Assembly: GCF_020515625.1 (NCBI RefSeq) | Contig: NZ_JAIWPJ010000001.1 | Location: 434,001 to 498,000 of the forward strand | Length of the DNA: 64,000 bases | Source of the DNA: Natrinema amylolyticum | GTDB taxonomy: Archaea; Halobacteriota; Halobacteria; Halobacteriales; Natrialbaceae | Reading direction: 5' to 3' | Shown: one piece after another, positions 17,039 through 26,124 of the stretch | Numbering within the stretch: position 1 is the first letter of the stretch | Layout: the number at the start of each line of letters is the position of its first letter | Translations under genes and position numbers: made by a program | Notes under the pieces: generated by a model | Databases searched by the model: none | What the model saw: only the letters and a program-made list of their open reading frames with translations | Told to the model about the DNA's origin: nothing

Positions 17039-17392
17039 ATGAGTAGCAAGACTAATCCGAGGCTCAACGATCTTATCGCCGAGCTGAAGTCGACGTCCCG
17101 CGAAGCGGACGCCGACGTCTGGCGAGACGTTGCGGATCGACTCGAGAAGCCCCGGCGCACCCACGCTGAGGTGAACCTAGGCCGCATCGAGCGATACGCA
17201 CGCGAAGAAGAGACTGTCGTCGTTCCCGGCAAAGTGCTGGGATCCGGCGCACTACAGAAGAACGTCACCGTCGCCGCCGTCAACTTCTCTTCGTCCGCAG
17301 AGACGAAGATTGATCAGGTCGGTGAATCGGTATCGCTCGAGCAAGCGCTCGAGGACAACCCCGAAGGGGCTGACGTCCGGGTGATTCGATGA
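17039..17392 (+). CDS. rpl18e: 50S ribosomal protein eL18 (L18e)
   Basis: A 117-residue archaeal eL18. Conserved text includes [34 protein letters not shown] and [20 protein letters not shown]. It starts at the ATG at 17039 and overlaps rpl13 by four bases. First protein gene of the L18e-L13-S9-RpoN-RpoK-Eno-S2 series. Confidence 0.96.
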   Translation: MSSKTNPRLNDLIAELKSTSREADADVWRDVADRLEKPRRTHAEVNLGRIERYAREEETVVVPGKVLGSGALQKNVTVAAVNFSSSAETKIDQVGESVSLEQALEDNPEGADVRVIR

Positions 17393-17838
17393 GTCTCGCA
17401 GAGTTCGACGCAGATCTCGTCGTCGATGCACAGGACTGTATTCTCGGTCGGGTCGCGAGCGAAGTCGCCCAGCGCGCGCTGGACGGCGACCGCGTCGCGA
17501 TCGTCAACGCCGAGGACGCGGTCATTACCGGCGACAAGGAAGACATCTTCGAGACGTACCGCACGCGGCTGGAACTCGGCTCGGACCGCGGGCCGTACTA
17601 TCCTAAACGACCGGACACGATCTTCAAGCGGTCCGTTCGCGGGATGCTGCCGTACAAGAAAACCCGTGGCCGCGAGGCACTCGACAGCGTCCGCGTCTAC
17701 GTCGGCAACCCCTACGAGAACGACGACGATCACGAAACGGAAGTGCTCGAGGGAACGTCACTGGATCGGCTGTCGAACATCCGCTTCGTCCACCTACACG
17801 AAGTGTCCGAACAGTTAGGTGCTAACGTCACATGGTAA
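17389..17838 (+). CDS. rpl13: 50S ribosomal protein uL13
   Basis: A 149-residue uL13. Conserved features are [40 protein letters not shown] and the [20 protein letters not shown] segment. It overlaps rpl18e by four bases and rps9 by seven bases, indicating translational coupling. Confidence 0.96.
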   Translation: MSLAEFDADLVVDAQDCILGRVASEVAQRALDGDRVAIVNAEDAVITGDKEDIFETYRTRLELGSDRGPYYPKRPDTIFKRSVRGMLPYKKTRGREALDSVRVYVGNPYENDDDHETEVLEGTSLDRLSNIRFVHLHEVSEQLGANVTW

Positions 17839-18230
17839 CCAACACGAGTGGCAAGAAAAAGACGGCCGTCGCTCGCGCCACGGTGCGCGAAGGCGAGGGT
17901 CGCGTTCGAATCAATTCCCAACCCGTCGAACTGGTCGAACCGGAGATGTCCCGGCTCAAGATGCTCGAGGCGTTCCGCATCGTGGGCGAGGACCTCCGCG
18001 ACGAGATGGATATCGACGTTCGCGTCGAGGGTGGCGGAATCAGTGGACAGGCCGACGCCGTCCGGACCGCCATCGCACGCGGGATCGTCCAGCACTCGAA
18101 CGACGCCGAACTCCGCGACGCGTTCATGGAGTTCGATCGGTCGCTGCTGGTCAACGACGTTCGCCAGTCCGAACCGAAGAAGTGGGGCGGCCCGGGCGCT
18201 CGGGCGCGCTACCAGAAGTCCTACCGCTAA
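17832..18230 (+). CDS. rps9: 30S ribosomal protein uS9
   Basis: A 132-residue uS9 whose C-terminal tail reaches the P-site tRNA. Conserved segments are [37 protein letters not shown] and the C-terminal [20 protein letters not shown] ending in the invariant Lys-Ser-Tyr-Arg. Its start lies inside the end of rpl13. Confidence 0.97.
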   Translation: MVTNTSGKKKTAVARATVREGEGRVRINSQPVELVEPEMSRLKMLEAFRIVGEDLRDEMDIDVRVEGGGISGQADAVRTAIARGIVQHSNDAELRDAFMEFDRSLLVNDVRQSEPKKWGGPGARARYQKSYR

Positions 18231-18242
18231 GGTGATTCAAGC

Positions 18243-18437
18243 ATGATGGTACCGGTCCGGTGTTTCACCTGTGGCAACGTCGTCGCCGAACACTGGGAGG
18301 AGTTCGACGAGCGAGCGAACGAGGGCGACGAGGACCCCGAGAAGGTCTTAGACGAGCTCGGCGTCGAGCGCTACTGCTGTCGGCGCATGCTCGTCAGTCA
18401 TAAAGACCTCGTCGACGTCGTCTCCCCGTACCAGTAA
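18243..18437 (+). CDS. rpoN: DNA-directed RNA polymerase subunit Rpo10 (N)
   Basis: A 64-residue zinc protein that helps assemble the D-L platform of archaeal RNA polymerase. The zinc site is [10 protein letters not shown] (CxxC) plus the adjacent pair YCCRRML. ATG-ATG at the start makes the first residue ambiguous by one codon. Twelve bases after rps9. Confidence 0.96.
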   Translation: MMVPVRCFTCGNVVAEHWEEFDERANEGDEDPEKVLDELGVERYCCRRMLVSHKDLVDVVSPYQ

Positions 18438-18439
18438 CA

Positions 18440-18625
18440 ATGCAACAACAACAGCACAACCGCTACGAGAAGGCACGCATCCTCGGCGCTCGAGCGCTGC
18501 AGGTCTCCTACGGCGCGCCGGTGTTGATCGAGACGGAGCAGACCCAACCGATCCTCATCGCCGCCGAGGAGTACGACGCCGGTGTGTTGCCCTTTACCGT
18601 CAAGCGGGGGTACGACCGGAAATGA
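18440..18625 (+). CDS. rpoK: DNA-directed RNA polymerase subunit Rpo6 (K)
   Basis: A 61-residue subunit K, equivalent to omega/Rpb6, which clamps the largest subunit. The core [20 protein letters not shown] and [20 protein letters not shown] is typical. The N-terminus is Gln-rich (MQQQQHNR). It starts two bases after rpoN and overlaps eno by four bases. Confidence 0.95.
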   Translation: MQQQQHNRYEKARILGARALQVSYGAPVLIETEQTQPILIAAEEYDAGVLPFTVKRGYDRK

Positions 18626-19827
18626 CGCTCATCACCGACATTCGGCTGCGCCGGATCCTCGACTCGCGAGGGAATCCGACGGTCGAGGCAGATGTCGTGA
18701 CCGAGAGCGGCGGCTTCGGCCGCGCCGCAGCACCGAGCGGTGCCAGTACCGGCGAGTACGAGGCCGTCGAGCGGCCGCCGAGCGAGGCGATCGCCGCGGC
18801 TCGGGAACGCGCCGTTCCCCGGCTCGTCGGCGAGGTCTACGCGGGTAATCAGCGCGACGTCGACGCCGCGCTCCACGCCGCCGACGGCACCGACGACTTC
18901 TCGGAACTCGGCGCTAACAGCGCGGTCGCGATCTCGATGGCCGCCGCGAAGGCCGGTGCCGACGTGCTCGGCGCGCCGCTGTTCCAGCACCTCGGCGGCA
19001 CATTCCGGGGCGACAACTTCCCGATTCCGCTCGGTAACGTCGTCGGTGGCGGCGAACACGCCGCCGACGCGACCGACATTCAGGAGTTCCTGGCCGCACC
19101 CGTCGGCGCACCCAGCGTCGCGGACGCCGTCTTCGCCAACGCGGCCGTCCACGCGGCCGTCGCCGATCTGCTCGAGGAACGCGACGTTCCCTGTGGCAAG
19201 GGCGACGAGGGCGCGTGGGCGCCGTCGATCGACGACAGCGAGGCCTTCGAAATCGTCGCTGAGGCGGTCTCGATGGTTCAGGACGAGGTCGGCTTTAACA
19301 TCGGCTTCGGACTGGACGTCGCCGGCGCTGAGCTGTACGATTCCGAGTCGGAAACGTACGAGTACAGCGATCGGAGCCGTGACACCGACGAACAGATCGC
19401 ATACATCGCGGACCTGGTCGAGGAGTACGACCTCGTCTACGTCGAGGATCCGCTCGACGAGGACGATTACGACGCCTTCGCCGACCTCACGGACGAAGTC
19501 GGCGATCAGACGCTGATCTGCGGTGACGACCTATTCGTCACCAACACCGACCGTCTCGTCGAGGGGATCGATCGCGGCGCGGCCAACAGCATCCTGATCA
19601 AGCCCAACCAGATCGGGACGCTGACGGACGCGTTCGACGCGATCGAGCTCGCGACGGGGAACGGCTACGACTCGGTCGTCTCTCACCGGTCGGGCGAGAC
19701 CGAAGACGCGACGATCGCACACCTCGCCGTCGCGACCGACGCGCCCTTCATCAAGACGGGTGCCGTCGGCGGCGAGCGAACCGCAAAGCTCAACGAGCTC
19801 ATTCGAATCGCAGACGACGCGACATGA
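18622..19827 (+). CDS. eno: Enolase
   Basis: A 401-residue phosphopyruvate hydratase interconverting 2-phosphoglycerate and phosphoenolpyruvate. Motifs are [23 protein letters not shown] (substrate loop), [16 protein letters not shown] and GDDLFVTN (Mg2+ ligands), the Lys of [20 protein letters not shown], and [20 protein letters not shown]. Length is normal for archaea. Its location between rpoK and rps2, with four-base overlaps on both sides, is the classic haloarchaeal and general archaeal order. Confidence 0.97.
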   Translation: MTLITDIRLRRILDSRGNPTVEADVVTESGGFGRAAAPSGASTGEYEAVERPPSEAIAAARERAVPRLVGEVYAGNQRDVDAALHAADGTDDFSELGANSAVAISMAAAKAGADVLGAPLFQHLGGTFRGDNFPIPLGNVVGGGEHAADATDIQEFLAAPVGAPSVADAVFANAAVHAAVADLLEERDVPCGKGDEGAWAPSIDDSEAFEIVAEAVSMVQDEVGFNIGFGLDVAGAELYDSESETYEYSDRSRDTDEQIAYIADLVEEYDLVYVEDPLDEDDYDAFADLTDEVGDQTLICGDDLFVTNTDRLVEGIDRGAANSILIKPNQIGTLTDAFDAIELATGNGYDSVVSHRSGETEDATIAHLAVATDAPFIKTGAVGGERTAKLNELIRIADDAT

Positions 19828-20636
19828 CAGAGAACGATGCAACCCAGGAAGGGCTCGACGCCGCCGAGGAGGCGATCGACGAGGAGCCAGCCGAAGGGGC
19901 TGGCCCCGCCGCCGACGCCGACGACGTCGAGCCAGTAGACGAACAGCCCGCCGACGCCGAGGGAGCGCCCGCGGCCGACGCCGAAGAAGCCGACGACGTC
20001 GACGAGGAAGCGGACGCCGGTCCGACCCTCGACGACGACGTCATGTCCGACGAGGAGGCGGACCTGCTGATCCCCGTCGAGGACTACCTCGGCGCTGGCG
20101 TCCACATCGGGACCCAGCAGAAGACCGAGGACATGGACCGGTTCATCCACCGCGTCCGAACCGACGGGCTCTACGTGCTCGACGTCTCGAAGACCGACGG
20201 CCGCATCCGTACGGCCGCGGACTTCCTCGCGAACTACAATCCCGAGCAGATTCTGGTCACGTCCTCGCGCCAGTACGGTCGGTTCCCGGCGGAGAAGTTC
20301 GCCGAAGCCGTGGGCGCTCGCGCCCGCACCGGCCGCTTCATCCCGGGCACCCTGACGAACCCGAAGTACGACGGCTACATCGAGCCGGACGTGCTCGTCG
20401 TCACCGACCCGATCGGCGACGCCCAGGCCGTCAAGGAGGCCATCACGGTCGGCATCCCGGTCATCGCGATGTGTGACTCGAACAACCAGGTCAGTAACGT
20501 CGACCTCGTCGTCCCGACGAACAACAAGGGTCGCAAGGCCCTCTCGGTCGTCTACTGGCTGCTGGCCAACGAGGTCCTCGATCGGCGCGGCGCGGAGCCG
20601 TCCTACTCGCTCGAGGACTTCGAGAGCGGCGTCTAA
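19824..20636 (+). CDS. rps2: 30S ribosomal protein uS2 with long acidic N-terminal extension
   Basis: A 270-residue uS2. Residues 1-75 are an acidic Asp/Glu/Ala-rich extension, and the core begins near [20 protein letters not shown]. Conserved segments follow: [60 protein letters not shown] and [20 protein letters not shown]. It is the last gene of this information cluster here; a T-rich stretch follows. Confidence 0.96.
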   Translation: MTENDATQEGLDAAEEAIDEEPAEGAGPAADADDVEPVDEQPADAEGAPAADAEEADDVDEEADAGPTLDDDVMSDEEADLLIPVEDYLGAGVHIGTQQKTEDMDRFIHRVRTDGLYVLDVSKTDGRIRTAADFLANYNPEQILVTSSRQYGRFPAEKFAEAVGARARTGRFIPGTLTNPKYDGYIEPDVLVVTDPIGDAQAVKEAITVGIPVIAMCDSNNQVSNVDLVVPTNNKGRKALSVVYWLLANEVLDRRGAEPSYSLEDFESGV

Positions 20637-20650
20637 TTCGGTCGGTTTCG

Positions 20651-20672
20651 ACACTGTTCGTTTTCTCGTTGC
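20651..20672 (+). terminator. T-rich end of the eno-rps2 transcript
   Basis: Fifteen bases after the rps2 stop the plus strand reads ACTGTTCGTTTTCTCGTTG. Short oligo-T tracts are the usual haloarchaeal termination signal. No strong hairpin is needed or seen. Confidence 0.35.
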
Positions 20673-20870
20673 CCCGTCGCGAACAGCCGTTGCGCTCGAG
20701 TACCGGGCACGGCTATCGACCCGAGGGCTCGTCCCCGGATCGAATCGGTTCGGGCAGTAGGCGGTGAGTGACGGCTCGATCGAACGACCGGAATTACCAG
20801 TTTATCGAAAGGTATGTCAACTGGAAACAATGGGGAAGGTTTACTGTGTGACAGCCGTTCCCATAGTGGT

Positions 20871-21286
20871 ATGGATAGCGTCTCGTCACGGCGACCTGCC
20901 GACGTGATCGCTCGGTGGGATCGAGTGTTTACCGTCCTCTCGCCGAACCGCGACGACGGATCGTCGACGAGTTGATGGGCGTCTCCGCCGGTGAGTCCGT
21001 CCCGTTGCCGGAAGCGGCGGCGAATTCGAACGGGTCGACGGATCTCGACCGATTACGGCTCCGGTTGCGCCACCAGCATCTCCCGCTGCTGGAGGCGGCG
21101 GGATTCGTGGAGTGGGAAAGCGATCCGTTACGTGCGTATCGCGGTCGGGAGTTCGAAGCGGTGAGCGTCGTTCTCGAGAGCCTGTACGCGAACATCGACG
21201 CGATTCCAGACCGGCTGGTCAACGGCTATCAGACGCTCGAGCGAGAACGCGACCGCGACAGTTCGGAGTGCGGGCTCCGAGGCTGA
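20871..21286 (+). pseudogene. DUF7344-type winged-helix regulator with a 2-bp frameshift
   Basis: From the ATG at 20871 one frame reads MDSVSSRRPADVIARWDRVF-TVLS and then runs into a stop. The other frame picks up with AEPRRRIVDELMG and stays open to 21286. DUF7344 proteins read D-x-V-F-x-L-L/A-x-x-x-RRR, as in the intact gene at 42682, so the two pieces join exactly if the dinucleotide TC in GTCCTCTCGCC (about 20936-20941) is removed. The corrected protein would be about 137 residues. It may be a true frameshift, an assembly error, or a truncated gene starting at GTG 20915. A TATA-like TTTACT lies about 28 bases before the ATG at 20871. Confidence 0.65.
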
Positions 21287-21379
21287 GCGTCAGGAAAGCG
21301 GGTTCGACGACGAAACTCGAGCCGTCGGGTGTCGAGACCGGCCACGGGGAGACCGCAGAACGTCAACGAGACGGCGTCA

Positions 21380-22306
21380 TCACCGTGACGGTGTTTCCGC
21401 GAGCAGCGTTTCGATCCGTTCGGCGGCGTCGGCGGCCGTCGCACCGAAGACGTACGTCGCGGGTTCGATGCCGAACGCGCCGCGGTGGTAGGCGACGGCC
21501 GGAACCCGCCCCCGGTCCGCGAACCGGCTTCGGAGGTGCGCGCCGCGGTCCTCGTAGTCGGCGTCGAACTCGAGCGGATCGAGACCCATCCCCCGCGCGG
21601 CGTCGAGCAGATCGTCGTCGGTCGCGACGTTGATCGCGCCGCGGATTTCGGCGTCGACGCCGTTGGCGGCGAGGACCGCCGTCGCGACGTGTTTCGAGGC
21701 ACCGAACTCGGGATTGGCGGGGATCTCGATCCGGCCGTTCATCGCGTAGATCCGGCCCGGAACTGCGGCGACGTCTGTCTCGTCGCGGGGATCGGGCAGG
21801 CACATCCCGACGTTCGTTCCGACGTTCGGGATGTGGGCAGCCATGCCGGGAATCGAGGCGAGCGTCCGCGCGGCCGTTCGTACGTTCGCGAGGACGTCCC
21901 GTTCGGCGCGCACGTCGGGATCGAGACCGCGAACGCACAGATCACAGCCCAGCCCCTGCAGTTCGGGCATCTCCTCCTCGTGGAGTTCACAGATCGGACC
22001 GCGGTCCTCGAGGCTGCGGACGAGCGAGAGGAGTTCGGCGAGGGCGTCGTAGCCGTCCATCTTGCCGCTGGCGAGTCCGTCCGCGATGCGGTCGACGGTG
22101 GCGACGGTCTCGGGGTCGTCTCGAAAGCGATCGTCACCGCCGCTCTCACCGCCGACGTACTTGCTGACCGCGGCCTGGGTCACGCCGAGTTCGGCGGCGA
22201 TCTCCCGCTGGGTCAGCCCGCGATCGGCGAGGCGCGCGGCCAGCATCGCCCGGACCGTCGGCAGGAACCGATCGACGACGAGTTCGCTGGGCAAGACGAG
22301 CGACAT
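21380..22306 (-). CDS. ThiR-like regulator: HTH plus ThiN domain
   Basis: A 308-residue protein. Residues about 8-50 hold a helix-turn-helix (ADRGLTQREIAAELGVTQAA, then VSKYV). A region with CELHEEEMPELQGLGCDLCV follows, and about 125-300 form a ThiN (thiamine-phosphate synthase-like) domain with IPGMAAHIPNVGTNVGMCLP and RIYAMNGRIEIPANPEFGAS. HTH-ThiN fusions are known as archaeal thiamine-responsive repressors (ThiR), while free-standing or ThiD-fused ThiN is enzymatic. The ATG at 22306 (MSLVLPSELVVDRFLPTVRA) is preferred; 22333 is also possible. It lies 122 bases downstream of a PhnE-type permease on the same strand. Confidence 0.8.
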   Translation of the reverse strand: MSLVLPSELVVDRFLPTVRAMLAARLADRGLTQREIAAELGVTQAAVSKYVGGESGGDDRFRDDPETVATVDRIADGLASGKMDGYDALAELLSLVRSLEDRGPICELHEEEMPELQGLGCDLCVRGLDPDVRAERDVLANVRTAARTLASIPGMAAHIPNVGTNVGMCLPDPRDETDVAAVPGRIYAMNGRIEIPANPEFGASKHVATAVLAANGVDAEIRGAINVATDDDLLDAARGMGLDPLEFDADYEDRGAHLRSRFADRGRVPAVAYHRGAFGIEPATYVFGATAADAAERIETLLAETPSR

Positions 22307-22428
22307 ACGACCGACGTTCGGCTGGAGGGACATAAGTCCGCCTCTCACACGCCGCCGTAGCCGATCCACGTCCGTTTCGAGGACGACCATCTGTGCCGGT
22401 ACCCACTCACAGTCCCTCTATCGGCGTC

Positions 22429-23385
22429 TCACGCTCGAGCGGCCCGGCGGTCCGCGTCGAGGTAGCTCCGAAGTCCGTTGGCCGCTGTCTCTACGCCGAC
22501 GATGAGGACCAGGATGATGACGATGGCCGCCATCACCCGAGTGTAATTGCGGGCCCGGAACGCCATGATCAACGGATACCCGATTCCGCCCGCGCCGACG
22601 ATCCCGAGTACCGAACTCTTTCGCGCGTTGAGCTCGAGGTAGAACAGCGTCCAGGCCACGTACGCCGTCGTCACCTGGGGAAGGCGAGCGGCGGACGTCG
22701 TCGCGGGGATCCCCGCCCCGCTCGAGCTGACGGCGTCGACGGGGGCGCGGTCGATTTCCTCCATCTCGTCGGCGAAGAGTCGGCCGAGGTCACCGATCGT
22801 TCCCATCGCGATCGCGAGCGCTCCGGCGACGGGCCCGAGTCCTGCGAGGATCACGAACAGCAGTGCGTATACCATGCTCGGAACCGCGCGGATGCCGCCG
22901 AGAAGGAGCCGCATCGGACCGTAGACGGCCCGCGGCGTGACGTTGCTTGCCGCGAGGACACCGAAACACAGCGCCAATGGCAGGCCGATCGTGGTCCCGA
23001 CGGCGGCGATGGCGAGCGTCTCGAGCGCTGCTGGCAGCAACGTCGGTGCGTCACCGTGTAACTGCTCCCAGAGCTGTGATGGGGCGAGCATCTCCTCGAG
23101 CAGGACCGACGCGAAGTTCCCTCGATGGGCGTAGAGATAGGCGAGATCGAACCCGAGCCACCGCGCGGTCGCGACGACGCTTAGTACGAGCCCGACGAAC
23201 ACGGCGGTCCGAACGACCGTGCGACGACGCCACTGCCGCTGGAGACGGTCGAACTCGGCGTCGATTTCGTTCGTATCCGGGGTGTCGGTCGCTCGTTCGT
23301 CGTTCTGGTCTGCAGTCGCCGTCTCAGCACCTGCCGGCGTCCCGTCTACCGGATCCACGTGATCGTCGGCACCCGCGTCAGTCAT
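22429..23385 (-). CDS. phnE: PhnE-type ABC transporter permease
   Basis: A 318-residue permease with an acidic cytoplasmic N-terminus (1-60) and about six membrane helices. The binding-protein-dependent transport domain shows LPAALETLAIAAVGTTIGLP, FGVLAASNVTPR, GIRAVPSMVYALLFVILAGL and the coupling-loop text AARLPQVTTAYVAWTLFYLE with LGIVGAGGIGYPL. These fit the phosphonate/phosphite transporter family. It overlaps phnC by eight bases. The natural ligand cannot be told from sequence; no C-P lyase genes are nearby. Confidence 0.88.
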   Translation of the reverse strand: MTDAGADDHVDPVDGTPAGAETATADQNDERATDTPDTNEIDAEFDRLQRQWRRRTVVRTAVFVGLVLSVVATARWLGFDLAYLYAHRGNFASVLLEEMLAPSQLWEQLHGDAPTLLPAALETLAIAAVGTTIGLPLALCFGVLAASNVTPRAVYGPMRLLLGGIRAVPSMVYALLFVILAGLGPVAGALAIAMGTIGDLGRLFADEMEEIDRAPVDAVSSSGAGIPATTSAARLPQVTTAYVAWTLFYLELNARKSSVLGIVGAGGIGYPLIMAFRARNYTRVMAAIVIILVLIVGVETAANGLRSYLDADRRAARA

Positions 23386-24079
23386 CGTACACCGCTGCGA
23401 TGGCCGCTTCGTCGGTAACGCTGGCTGGAGCGTCGAGCGCCACGCGGTCGTCGGACAGACCGAGGTACCGGTCGGCGAGGTCGCGAGCGAGCCGGGGTTG
23501 ATGGAGACTGACTAGTCCGACGAGCCGTCGCTCGTGAACGACGGCGGCGAGCAGTTCGAGCACCGAGCGAGCCGTCGCGGGATCGAGGGAGGCGACCGGC
23601 TCGTCCGCGAGCAACACGCGGGGTTCCTGCTGGAGCGCGCGAGCGATACCGACTCGCTGGCGTTCGCCGCCCGAGAGGTCGCCGACGCGCCGATCCGCGT
23701 CGCCGGCCAGTCCGACGGCGTGCAACCGCTCGATCGCTGCGCGCTTTTCGTCGGTTCCGTGCCAGCCGAGCAGTTCCCGCCAGGCCGGTTCGTGGCCGAG
23801 CGCGCCGTCGAGGACGTTCTCGAGTGCGGACTTGCAGTCGATCAGTGCACCCGCCTGAAACACGAGCGCGACGTCCGTCGGCTCGGCCCGTCTCCCGTCG
23901 AGTCGGATCGTCCCCGAATCGGGGCGTTCGAGTCCGTTCACACAGCGCAGCAGCGTCGTTTTACCGGCACCCGATCGGCCGATCAGAACGGTCAGTTCGC
24001 CGGGTTCGAGCTCGAAATCGATGTCGCTCACCGCGATCTCGTCCCCGTATCGCTTTTCGACGGCGGTAGCGCTGAGCAT
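23378..24079 (-). CDS. phnC: PhnC-type ABC transporter ATP-binding protein
   Basis: A 233-residue ATPase. Walker A is GRSGAGKTTLLR, the ABC signature is LSGGERQRVGIARAL, Walker B is VLLADEPVASLD, and the H-loop is SLHQPRLA. The family pattern (IDFELEPGELTVLIGRSGAG, RCVNGLERPDSG) is that of phosphonate importers. It overlaps phnE by eight bases and follows phnD by ten bases, so the order of transcription is phnD-phnC-phnE. Confidence 0.92.
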   Translation of the reverse strand: MLSATAVEKRYGDEIAVSDIDFELEPGELTVLIGRSGAGKTTLLRCVNGLERPDSGTIRLDGRRAEPTDVALVFQAGALIDCKSALENVLDGALGHEPAWRELLGWHGTDEKRAAIERLHAVGLAGDADRRVGDLSGGERQRVGIARALQQEPRVLLADEPVASLDPATARSVLELLAAVVHERRLVGLVSLHQPRLARDLADRYLGLSDDRVALDAPASVTDEAAIAAVYDD

Positions 24080-24089
24080 CGACGCGGGC

Positions 24090-25007
24090 TTAGTTGTCGT
24101 CCGTTTCCTCCTCGAGGTCCGCGACCTCGACGCCCATCTCCTCGGCGACGCTCCGAACCGGGTCGTACGTTCCGGGCTCGACGGGACCGTACCGGTCGAC
24201 TCGATGGTCCTCGAGCGCGTCGTCGGGCGCCTCGATCAGCCGCTCGCTCAGTCGTTCGCGGACGGACTCGGGCGTGTCCGGTTTGGCGACGACCGGATCG
24301 AACGGGATCGGATCGCTCTCGGCGAGCTTGACGATCGCGTCGTCGTCCGGATGCTGGAAGTCGCCATAGGCGGCCGCGTCGACGTGGCCGTTCTCGAGCG
24401 CCTGCAATGCGGCGTCGTGGCCGAACGACCACTCGATGTCGAAATCGGCCGGTTCGGTATCGATATCTCCCGCGTCGAGGCCGGCCTCGGCGAGCATGTA
24501 CCGCGGGAACATCCCCCCGCTCGTACTCAACGGATCGACCATCGCGACCGTCGTCCCGTCGAGGTCGCCGAGTGTCTCGATATCCGTTTCGTCCCGGGTG
24601 GCGATGTAGGTGTGATACGCGTCGCTCCCGTGAGACCAGTTGATCGCCAGCGGATGGATGCCGTCCTCTCGTGCGAGAACGTAGATGATCGGCGAGAGAT
24701 TCGCCAGTTCCGTGTGGCCCTGGACGACGCTCTCGACGACTGCGCTGTAGCTGGTCGTCGGCGTTCCCTCGACCGAGTCGACTTCCTCGAACCCGTTTGC
24801 GAGCCACTCGAAGGTCCCCGCGTACTGCTGCTCGAGTTCCTCCGCATCCTGAAACGGCGGAAGAGCGAACTCGATTGTCCCGTCCGCCCAGGCACCAACC
24901 GGGTGTTCGTCGCTGTCAATATCCGTTCCGTCGAGGTCGGCGAGACAACCCGCAGCGCCGACGGTAGCACTGCTCGCGAGGAGTCCGAGATACGTTCGTC
25001 GATTCAC
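24090..25007 (-). CDS. phnD: PhnD-type substrate-binding lipoprotein
   Basis: A 305-residue periplasmic-type binding protein. A twin-arginine lipoprotein signal is visible at the very start (NRRTYLGLLASSATVGAAGC, lipobox Cys about 21). The mature domain has EFALPPFQDAEELEQQYAGT, LANLSPIIYVLAREDG and MVDPLSTSGGMFPRYML, the layout of PhnD/SsuA/transferrin-like binders of phosphonate, phosphite or similar oxyanions. GTG at 25007 is chosen because the signal follows at once; GTG at 25025 is an alternative. First gene of the transporter operon. Confidence 0.85.
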   Translation of the reverse strand: MNRRTYLGLLASSATVGAAGCLADLDGTDIDSDEHPVGAWADGTIEFALPPFQDAEELEQQYAGTFEWLANGFEEVDSVEGTPTTSYSAVVESVVQGHTELANLSPIIYVLAREDGIHPLAINWSHGSDAYHTYIATRDETDIETLGDLDGTTVAMVDPLSTSGGMFPRYMLAEAGLDAGDIDTEPADFDIEWSFGHDAALQALENGHVDAAAYGDFQHPDDDAIVKLAESDPIPFDPVVAKPDTPESVRERLSERLIEAPDDALEDHRVDRYGPVEPGTYDPVRSVAEEMGVEVADLEEETDDN

Positions 25008-25137
25008 AGCCGCAATCAGTACCACCCAGGTATAACACCAACGAATACGTCGCGTACTGCCCGAGTTGCGGCGACCGGGTGCACTCTCGCTCGAGCACAA
25101 AGATAGCTATTAACCGTCGTCGGACGAACGGCCGGGC

Positions 25138-26124
25138 ATGACACGCTCGAGCGCTCCCGGGAAGGTGTACCTGTTCGGGGAGCACGCGGTGGTTTACGGC
25201 GAACCCGCCGTTCCATGTGCGATCGAACGGCGGGCGCGAGTGGCGGTGCACAGACGCGACGACGGACGGCTGCGGGTCAACGCCGAGGACCTCAGCCTGA
25301 ACGGGTTCACGGTCGAGTACGGAGCCACGGCGGACGGCCGACCCGATGTCGACGTGCCGGAATCCCTGGTGACGGCGGCGACGCAGTACGTCGACGGCGC
25401 GATCGAACAGGTCCGGGACGTCACCGGGAAGGACGACGCCGGCTTCGACGTCACGATCGAGAGCGACATTCCGCTGGGTGCCGGCCTCGGTTCCTCGGCG
25501 GCGGTCGTCGTCGCAGCCATCGACGCGGCGACCCGCGAACTCGGCGTCACCCTCGAGCCCGAGGAACTCGCCGAGCGGGCCTATCAGACGGAGTCTAAGG
25601 TCCAGGACGGGCAGGCCTCGCGGGCCGACACGTTCTGTTCGGCGACCGGCGGCGCGGTCCGCGTCGAGGGCGACGACTGTCGCTCGCTCGAGGCACCGGA
25701 TCTGCCGATCGTGATCGGGTTCGACGGCGGCGCGGGCGACACCGGCCAACTGGTCGCGGGCGTCCGCGACCTGCGCGAGGAGTACGACTTCGCGGCCCAC
25801 ACGGTCGAAGCCATCGGCGACGTGGTTCGGAACGGCGAGGACGCGCTCGCCGACGGCGACGTCGATGAGATCGGGCGGCTGATGGACTTCAATCACGGGC
25901 TCCTCGCCGCGCTGGGGGTCTCCTCGCGCTCGCTCGACACGATGGTCTGGGCGGCCCGCGACGCGGGTGCCCGCGGCGCGAAGCTCACCGGTGCCGGCGG
26001 GGGCGGCTGTATCGTCGCGCTGGACCCCACCGAGGAGACGGAGACGGCCCTCTCCTTTACCCCGGGCTGTGAGGACGCCTTCCGCGCGGAACTCGCCGAA
26101 ACGGGGGTGGAGCGACTCGAATGA
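25138..26124 (+). CDS. mvk: Mevalonate kinase
   Basis: A 328-residue GHMP kinase phosphorylating mevalonate on the archaeal route to isoprenoid lipids. Motifs are SSAPGKVYLFGEHAVVYGEP, the ATP-binding PLGAGLGSSAAVVVAAIDAA, and KLTGAGGGGCIVAL near the C-terminus. It overlaps ipk by four bases. A near-universal archaeal gene order places mvk soon after rps2; here the ThiR/Phn genes intervene. Confidence 0.96.
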   Translation: MTRSSAPGKVYLFGEHAVVYGEPAVPCAIERRARVAVHRRDDGRLRVNAEDLSLNGFTVEYGATADGRPDVDVPESLVTAATQYVDGAIEQVRDVTGKDDAGFDVTIESDIPLGAGLGSSAAVVVAAIDAATRELGVTLEPEELAERAYQTESKVQDGQASRADTFCSATGGAVRVEGDDCRSLEAPDLPIVIGFDGGAGDTGQLVAGVRDLREEYDFAAHTVEAIGDVVRNGEDALADGDVDEIGRLMDFNHGLLAALGVSSRSLDTMVWAARDAGARGAKLTGAGGGGCIVALDPTEETETALSFTPGCEDAFRAELAETGVERLE

